A stretch of DNA of 64,000 nt, taken from contig NC_049901.1 in the NCBI RefSeq assembly GCF_001411555.2, positions 11,976,681 through 12,040,680 on the forward strand. The letters are read 5' to 3'. Positions 56,624 through 64,000 of the stretch are shown piece by piece (positions within the stretch are counted from its first letter, which is position 1; every line of letters starts with the position of its first letter). This DNA comes from Juglans regia (lineage: Eukaryota; Streptophyta; Magnoliopsida; Fagales; Juglandaceae). Under the pieces are notes generated by a model. It was not told the DNA's origin. It saw only the letters and a program-made list of their open reading frames with translations, and ran no database searches. Made by a program: the position numbers and the translations under genes.

Positions 56624-58973
56624 ATGTTTAACATCCTTGCGTGGAATATTAGGGGTATGCGTACTTCTCACAATCATTTATCCCGTATCATGAAGCAGTT
56701 TAAACCACGTATTGTAGCAATTATGGAACCTTTTTTGGATGTAAAAAATATGCAGTTTTAGGCACGTCGTATGAAGCTTTTTAACTATACTTTGAATGCA
56801 CATGTGGGTGGCAAAATCTGGCTTTTTTGGGATGAGGACGTTCAGTTTTCCATAGGTCTGGTTTCTAATTAGATTTTATTAGGTTGGTTCTCGTGTGGGG
56901 GTAACCGTATATTGGCTACTTTTGTTTATGCAAATTGTTTTAGGAGGATGCGGTTGGACTTATGCAAGTCTAGTTTCTAACTAGATTTTATTAGGTTGGT
57001 TATCGTGTGGGGGTAACCGTATATTGGCTACTTTTGTTTATGCAAGTTGTTTTAGGAAGATGCGGCTGGACTTATGCAAGGATATTAGCAACTTAGATAG
57101 CGACGAGCAGCCATGGTTTTTAACAGGTGATTTTAATATTATTCGGGAGGATGGCGAGAAGGTGAGAGGTGTATATCGGGCTGCTAGGGCTAAACAGGAT
57201 TTTAATTCTTTATTCATGATTGTGGTTTGTTAGAGGTTCCTTTTACGTGATCTAAATTTTCTTGGTGCAATGGTCAATTGGGGCGTCGACGTATTTGGGC
57301 TAGGCTAGATCGGATTCTTGTTAATCTAGAATTAATGTGCAGATATCAGAATGCTAATATGAAGTATCTTCCTCGTACTTCATCTGATCATAGCCCTATG
57401 TGTTTTCAGTTGCTGCAGGAAAGGAGTTTCTTGGGTCCAAGATAGTTTCGATTTCAAAGAATGCAGGCTTTTCATGATGATTTTATCCCGCTAGTAGTGA
57501 GAGTATGGGACTCTAATATGAATTCTAATGCTTTGCTTAGGGTGGCCAGAAATTTATCAAAACTCAAATTTGCCCTTAAACTTTGGAATGTTTTAACTTT
57601 TGGGCTGGTGGAGAAGGAGCTTCAAATGGTTGAAGACCAACTATTTGGGTTGGAGAACGAAGTTACTAATAATTATTCTGAGAATACTGAAACTCAGCTG
57701 ACTCTATTAGAAGAAAAGCATAAACAATGAGTAGATAGAGAAGAGATTTTGTAGAAGCAGAAATCGTGTGTTAAATGGTTGAAGGAGGGTGATGCGAACA
57801 AGCGGTTCTTCCATGTGAGTGTTTTGCAGAAGAAGAAAATGAACCTCCTAACTTCTTTAGTTTTACAGGATGGATCTTTTCTACAAATCTCCTGGGGAGA
57901 TTCATGATGGCGTTATTAATTTCTATCAGAAGCTTTTGTCTTCCGAGCCAGTGGTTAGTGATGATAATGTTTTTTTCCCTCATTCCTAAATTGGTGTCGT
58001 AAGAGGAGAATGCGGCTCTTATTCAGCCTCCTTCTTTGGTGGAGGTTAAAGCGGCGCTTGATTCCATTTCGGATGATAGTTGTCTTGGACTTAATGGTTT
58101 TTCGACTATTTTTTTCAAAGCAGCTTGGAATATTGTTAAGATGGATGTGTGGAAGGCGGTGATGGAGTTCTTTGTTGGCTACCGTTTGCCCACTTTCTAT
58201 GGTGCTACAAACTTAGTTCTTATTCCAAAAGTGGATAAACCAGATAGTTTTATTAAATTTCGGCCTATTAGCTTGTGTTGTGTGGTGTATAAAATTTTCT
58301 CCAAGATTATGGTAAATCAAATGTCTTCTATCTTAAATAAGTTGATCTCTCCTACACAATCAGCTTTCTTAAGTAATTTTAGTATTTTTTAAAATATTTC
58401 CATTGCTCAAGAATTGGTGACGGGGTTAGATAAAAAAGTTCAGGAGGGAATGTGATTTGTAAGATTGATATGGAGAAGGCGTATGATCGGATTAATTGGT
58501 GTTTTCTTCTTCGAGTGTTGAAGGGTTTCGGTTTTTCCACAAGGTGGTGTGACCTCATTCTCCAATGTATTTCCTCTCCTTCATTTTCAATTATGTTGAA
58601 TGGAGTTTCCAAAGGCTTTTTCAAGGCTTCGCGTGGTATTCGACAAGGCGACCCTCTTTTCCCTTATCTTTTTATTTTATCAAAAGATATCCTTTCTAGA
58701 TTATTGGAATCACAATTTGTTTTGGATATTATTAAGCTTTATCACTTGTCGGCTTCTTGTTTGAGGATTTCACATCTTCTCAATGCGGATGATTTGTTGC
58801 TATTTCTAAGAGGTGATACTCGTTCCATGCGGGGGTTACTGAAAACATTGAAGTTATATGAGGCGATTTCGGGACAAAAGATGAATGTAGAAAAATCAAC
58901 TTTATTTTGTTCTAACAAGATAAACTATACTAGGAAAAATCAATTGCTACATAAAAGTATGATAAAAGGCTAA
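56624..58973 (+). pseudogene. LINE ORF2 relic, endonuclease and RT
   Basis: It opens MFNILAWNIRGMR and has GDFNIIR near 57125, SDHSP near 57385, then RT motifs: LIPKVDKPDSFIKFRPISLC near 58222-58280, GIRQGDP near 58637 and NADDLLLF near 58785. A 112-bp duplication (56857-57080) breaks the endonuclease. Many stops are present, for example near 56759 and 58390. Confidence 0.65.
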
Positions 58974-59372
58974 AAGTTGCACCTGACCAATCAACGACTT
59001 TTCATTATCAAGATCAAAGATCAAATAGTGAAAGAAGGTCATGATCATTCACTTTATTGCTCAAATCTTCTATCTTTTCGCAATCTATTACGAAGATCGG
59101 AATCAAACCTAGATACATTAGTCGAATAAGAAGCTGATACCGGACGAGTCCTTAAACCCCTACGAAACTCGAAGCCTGGGTGAAACGAAGAATCATTGGG
59201 ATCAAAACAGGAGATCAAAGACTCGGGGTCTTTTTAGAAAAAAGAATGTGGGTACCGGATTTCAAATCCGGGTTTCAAGTTTCAAGGTTTCGGATTAACC
59301 CATAATATAACCGAGTTTCGGACCGGGACGGCCCCGATGCAGATGGATAATCCTAGGTTATGCATGTTCTAC

Positions 59373-59406
<34 letters not shown>

Positions 59407-59511
59407 TAACAATATATATAAGCAACTTTTATTACAACACTTTTCCAATTATATTTAAAATTGAAGATATTTTTAAAAAGTGTACAATGGGTTAATATTT
59501 CTTATATAATC

Positions 59512-59690
59512 TACGTTTCGTTTATTTTTATGGATGAGATGAATTAAAATAAAAATTAAAAAATTAAATAAAATATTATTAAAATATATTTTTTTAATAT
59601 TATTTTTATTTTAAAATTAAAAAAAATTAAATTATTTATTTTATTTTATATAAAAATTTAAAAAAATTATAATAATTTGATGAAATTAAA
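59512..59690. mobile_element. MITE, CGTTTG family, decayed
   Basis: ACGTTTCGTTTATTTTTATG and GATGAGATGAATTAAAAT start the element. The core AAATAAAATATTATTAAAAT matches other copies. The right end is unclear. Confidence 0.5.
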
Positions 59691-59872
59691 ATGATTACAA
59701 AAACCCAAAAACAAAAAAGAGCGGCTTCCACTTTTGCAGCATTACTGCTGGTGCTAAATTTTATTAGTACAAACAAATACATCCAACCACTTCGGCACTT
59801 CCAACTTCTACAGGCATGCCGGTGTTCACTGTCAAAAGAAAGCTGTATAAAATTACACACTAAGCTCCTTAT

Positions 59873-59882
59873 TTTATTTATT
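59873..59882 (-). terminator. Poly(A) signal candidates of the trihelix gene
   Basis: Two overlapping AATAAA signals on the minus strand lie about 235 bases beyond the stop at 60114. Confidence 0.45.
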
Positions 59883-60113
59883 CCTATCTCTGTCTCTGTC
59901 TATCTCTCTTTCTCATCCGTATCAACAAATGATGAACATTTACTACATTAGAAAGAAGATGCCATTTCCCAAGAGATGCAATCATATTGAATCAAAATGA
60001 ATTTCTCAGCAACCACGATCTGACCCACACAGCCTGGGGTAGCCTCATAATGGACGCTGACCCACACCCACTTCGCCTTCACCTCTGAAAAAAAGGTTCT
60101 CACCGGTGTCTCC

Positions 60114-62109
60114 TCAACCCACAGTTGCCGTTGAAGAAGGATCACTTGCTACAACCTGATAGCCATGCCTATCTTCATCTTCCTTATCTACTTGAATCTG
60201 ATCAGCATTCTCTCTATCACCGTCCTCCGTTACCGATTCCGTCCTCTGTTGCTCTTGTCCATTCATCATGTGCATCAAAAGCTCCTCAGGCTTCAACTCA
60301 TTGCCAGAATTAGTTGATTTTTCAACCTTCGTAGTCTTCCCAGTATATAAAGCATCAAGCTGGTGAAAATAAGGACAGGTCTTTGAGTCCTCAGGCCTTT
60401 TCTTATTGCTTTCTTTTACCCTCTTGAAGTACTTGTTTATATTCTCCCACTTCTCTTTACACCTCTTTGCACTCCGATCATAACCAATCTTTTTCATTGC
60501 AATTGATGTCTCCTCCCATAGAGATCCTTTGGGCCCATTTTCTTGATACTGACAATCAAGGTTAGTCCTCAGCCTAATCAAAGCGTCAACTTCATCTTTA
60601 GGCCATCGCGCCGAGCTCTTCTGAATAGAATTCCCACGATTGTCATTTTCTTGCTTCTCCAAATTATATACACAACTGTTATCCTCTTGATTGTCCAAAA
60701 CCTTCCCGCCATTATGTTTTCCTTGCCCCGTAACATCTCCACCATGACTATTGTCTTGCCTTTCCACAACTTTCTCCACTGGCATTGAGACCATTGTTGA
60801 CTCCTGGGGCAATTGCACCGAGCTCGCCTGCTCAGAAAATTGCTTCAAGAAGGCAAGGACAGCAGCATCCTTTGCTGTTGTAATCGATCTTTCTTGAACC
60901 AAAATTTCGCGCTCTCTCTTAATTCTATCTAATTCTTCCATCCTCCATGCTTCTTCTCTTGCCATTCGATCTCGCTCACACTTATCCAATGCCTCTATAA
61001 GTTTCCTCTGCAAGTTCTCCTGTTTCTCGACAACCTCCTTCATTAATCCCTCAAAATACTCGGTCAATTTCTTCTTCTTCTTCTTCTTCCTCATGCCTTC
61101 CAACTCCTTAAGGGATGAAGATGTGGACGGAGTGGAGTTATCCACGAACATGATAGAATGCTGAACTGAATTTTGGATAGCATTAGTTGGCTCCGCAGTA
61201 TTCACCACTATCCCCCCCGTTTCTGCCAAAGAAGCCTGGACCTTTTCTTGGTAAGGAGAAGGAGAAGGAAGTTGTGGGTTGCTATCTAAAGCCTCTAACT
61301 GCTCGAAAAACCGATAATGCTTGCCATTGGATCGGCCCGACCGAACTTCTTTGGTCCTCTTGTGGTACTTGTATATGTTCTCAAACTTCTCCTTGCACTT
61401 CTTGGCGCTTCGAGTATATCCAAACTCCGCTAATTTCCTGAACAACACGGTTCCACAAACTGCATTTTTGAACTTCAGCAAAACCCAAATTAACCAATAC
61501 TAAAAGAATGAACTAAAGCAAAAAGGAGTAGAGCATACGTATGAGACCATTTCAGACCTTCAAACCCAAGGGCCATAAGAAGTTGCTGGATATTATTACT
61601 TCAATGTAAAAGGGATTTAAGAACACGATAAATTTAGCGAGAACATAAGAAATACATCATTTTTCAAATTGTTATTTCGGCAAGTTTCGATGATATAAGC
61701 AAAAATTTAATCCTAATAAGCATACTTGCAAAACTAAAGCCTTCGAATTTTCACGGGCAACAAATGTGAAACGCAACTACGCAAGCAAGAGGATGGCTTT
61801 TCTCGAGAAAGTACGAGCAAGTGAATGCTAAACTAATTTGACTGACCTGGAAACCGCTTCCCAGAGAGGAGCCTTGGTGGCAGAGTCCCTGAAGGTATCG
61901 TCCATGTCAGACCTTATCTCGAGCAAAGCCAGAGACTCTTGCCTCGACCACCGGGTACCAGACCAGTTCCGGTCACCCTCTTCACTTCCCACTCTCTCTT
62001 CATCCCCGGACCCAACCGAAACCAACGCCGAAACACCACACTCCTCGTTCCCCCGGTCAACGGCGGCGGAAGTTCCTGGATTTTCCGGTAAATTCGAGAT
62101 TTCCGACAT
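60114..62109 (-). CDS. GT-2-type double trihelix transcription factor
   Basis: Two exons on the minus strand, 62109-61847 and 61437-60114, with a 409-bp GT-AG intron; 528 aa. The intron splits the first trihelix at residue 88, as is common in the GT-2 group. Trihelix 1 is about 53-140 (W54, with W83 of LWEAVSR, then YTRSAKKCKEKFENI). A basic run of lysines (about 205-211) precedes a coiled-coil region (213-278, FEGLMKEVVEKQE...), conserved in GTL1/DF1-like proteins. Trihelix 2 is about 365-453 (RWPKDEV, then DRSAKRCKEKWENINKYFKR). The acidic C-terminus is 460-528. It should be a nuclear DNA-binding regulator of GT elements. A GTG seven codons upstream is open, but the first ATG is at 62109. 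Which GT-2 clade member it is cannot be told here. Confidence 0.88.
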
Positions 62110-64000
62110 AGGACTTGGCTCCCGGAACACGTATTAACGGCCGAGAAAAAAAAAAAAGGATAGGTGAAAATGAAAACTTCTAGGGTTTTTTTTGGGGCGG
62201 GGGGAATTGAATATCAAACTTTCGAAGTGGGCAAGTGGTAAATAAAAAATTGATGGGGTATACGAGATGGAGCTTTCTTTTGGTTCTCCGTTCTCACGCT
62301 TCCAACATTTTTATTGGGGTGTTTTATAGGTAAACAATTACAGCAACAATGGTGTGAGATCTGGGGTCTTGTGGGCTACATCTAGCTAGGGTTGTAGACG
62401 TGGCAAGTTATCATCGGTGGAGTTTTCCTTTTTATCGTCTATTTTGATTTGACTTTTGTTGTTTGAAACCGCAATTACTGTTTGACTTCTGATCAGGATG
62501 AGTGTGCTTTTAAATTGCTGGATAAGTTCCCCTAAATATCTGGAGGAAGGAAGGGTGAAGGGTAAAATCGAAAAATTAATGGTGATATGTCTTTCTGTCT
62601 TTGTGATTCGTTTTTATTTTTAAATGAATTTGCGTAAATTATGATATAAATTTCATAAATTTTTTTTAAAAAAAAATAGATAAATTTAAAATATATATAA
62701 AGAAAATGATTTTTTAATAGTAAAAATAATTATATACTCTTTTTACTAAGATTTCTACATTATAAATTGTATTTTCTCTAATTTTAAGATAAATTTGATA
62801 TTTTTTGAAGTTGGTTTCTTATCAACCCCTCTCCAATGACTCGGAAATTATCTATATGTTTTACTTTTTAGACCATTTAAAACACACATAAATGTTATTG
62901 TCACGTCCACTACATGAGTGAAGAGAATAATAATCTTCATATTCTCCACCTTATATGAAACTACTCATGTGCCCTTCTATCGATGCCCATGCTTTTGGAC
63001 AATATTCTTATGTGTGGAAGGATGATATCAACACGTATGTCAAAAGGATGAGCCTCCACGTTGCAGTGAATATCTTTCCTCTCTTTGCTTTGCCTAACAC
63101 AATAGAGTGAAATGTCATATTATCATTTTATTTTTTATTTTATTATATAAGATGTGGTATATTTATTATTATTTTTTAATAAATAAATAATAATAAATAT
63201 ATTATATCTTAAGAAGAAAGCGAGATGAGGGTCGGGTCGTATTAACTTATTTCATAATATTCACTAATTAATCAAAATAGATTGATACAATATAATCTGT
63301 TATGTTAATGAATCGTATTAGGGTTTGAGATTTTGACACGATAATTAAGCTTAACGGGTTATGTTCGGGTTGATTTATATGATATAATATACATATCTTG
63401 ACATAATAAGAATACGATTCATTAACATAATTTGACACTTTTAGAGTTTGGTATATAATATTATTCTATTAAAAAAAAAAAAAAGGAAAGAGATAAAATC
63501 ATGGGCACACGTAACCTCAGCTTAGAAGCAAGTGGCATAAAAAGAAAAGTTATAAGAACGCTGTCAAAACAACGGCCTTTCTTTTTTATCTTTTTATCTA
63601 TTTTTTTTTTTTTAAACATCATTATCGTTATCGATGCTTCCAGACAATGGTTTTGAATCAGCTTTGTTGCTTTTAAAGGAAGAAAGAAGAGCCGAAAAGA
63701 AGAATGAAAAAGATGGAGCTTTGCTTTGCTTTGGTTTGGTAAATATCCAATAATTTAAGAGTGCAGAATTTGTACACGTAATTGAAATGGATGAATGAAT
63801 CAATGACGTCCCTTTCATATTCATTACCCATCAACCTGTAATCTTCCAACGTTTATTTAACCCAAGAGTAAATAATTGCGGTCCGAAAGCATCCCACGCC
63901 GATCTATATGGGACCTATTGATTACGAGTGTCTTAAACGTGGAAGCGTTTTCATTGGACAAAAAGAAAAAAGAAAAAAAAAAAAAGTGTTTTAATCTTAT
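62110..64000. other. Upstream of the trihelix gene, AT-rich, no gene
   Basis: The first 200 bases probably include the promoter. The rest has AT-rich dispersed-repeat text at 62640-62760 and 63120-63420 and a short run of A near 63471-63484. A minus-strand open frame near 63612-63824 has no recognisable content. No gene is supported to the end of the window. Confidence 0.5.

Larger units (their letters stand above)
55250..58975 (+). mobile_element. Decayed LINE with ORF1 and most of ORF2
   Basis: The order is an upstream inverted repeat (55250-55310), ORF1 (55348-56614) and ORF2 from about 56624 with endonuclease and reverse transcriptase. It ends abruptly after the NADDLLLF-type motif near 58790 with no 3' tail. 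Stops and shifts are common. It is the fullest LINE in the window. Confidence 0.75.
58976..60113. other. Intergenic DNA, repeats, no gene
   Basis: From 58980 to 59360 is unassigned, moderately GC-rich repeat-like text (GGATTTCAAATCCGGGTTTC, then CCGAGTTTCGGACC). A TA/CA microsatellite lies at 59371-59405 and a CGTTTG-type MITE at about 59512-59690. The last part is the 3' UTR of the trihelix gene. Confidence 0.45.

Noticed and set aside
63612..63824. 70-aa minus-strand frame near the window end
   Set aside because: Serine-rich from AT/TTC runs; no recognisable domain and no neighbouring exon.

Overview
This is a window of plant nuclear DNA from a eudicot. Genes are split by GT-AG introns, intergenic DNA is AT-rich, and the gene families are plant ones (a plastid FtsHi subunit and a GT-2-type trihelix factor). 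A dispersed MITE family with CGTTTG-like ends and ATGAGATGAGAT-type subterminal repeats suggests a woody Fagales genome, perhaps Juglandaceae. That placement is an inference.

Layout. (1) 1287-14545, plus: FTSHI4, 16 exons and 856 aa, with a plastid AAA-ATPase domain and a lost protease site. Its fourth intron holds a 3.1 kb antisense LINE derivative that itself carries a nested hAT-like element. (2) 16177-18866, minus, convergent with FTSHI4: a five-exon class-V aminotransferase/cysteine-desulfurase-fold protein of 667 aa. (3) 19440-22560: a decayed endogenous pararetrovirus (Caulimoviridae type). (4) 24600-30290: a decayed LINE followed by a decayed Ty1/copia element with one LTR and a GC-rich nested element. 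(5) 33054-36707, minus: a two-exon acidic protein with a possible N-myristoylation start and a nearly identical 40-residue tandem repeat. (6) 36800-48400: no convincing gene; MITEs, a 714-bp hAT-like element with an 8-bp target-site duplication, a long region of possible LTR origin, and a 2.1-kb Harbinger-like TIR element. (7) 48797-51152, plus: a tentative two-exon small gene. (8) 52829-53422, minus: a single-exon membrane protein. (9) 55250-58975: a third decayed LINE. (10) 60114-62109, minus: a two-exon, double-trihelix transcription factor. The rest, up to 64000, is AT-rich with no gene seen.

The genes belong to unrelated pathways and do not form a cluster. I found no new enzymatic or defence system. 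The strongest unusual signals concern mobile DNA: five tail-only retro-insertions of about 28-35 bp flanked by target-site duplications, an ORF1-only LINE with monomer-like 5' repeats and a 13-bp duplication, a SINE with a perfect 10-bp duplication, and the hAT-like element at 41063. The main protein-level oddities are the YREAA replacement of HEXXH in FTSHI4 and the recently amplified 120-bp coding repeat.
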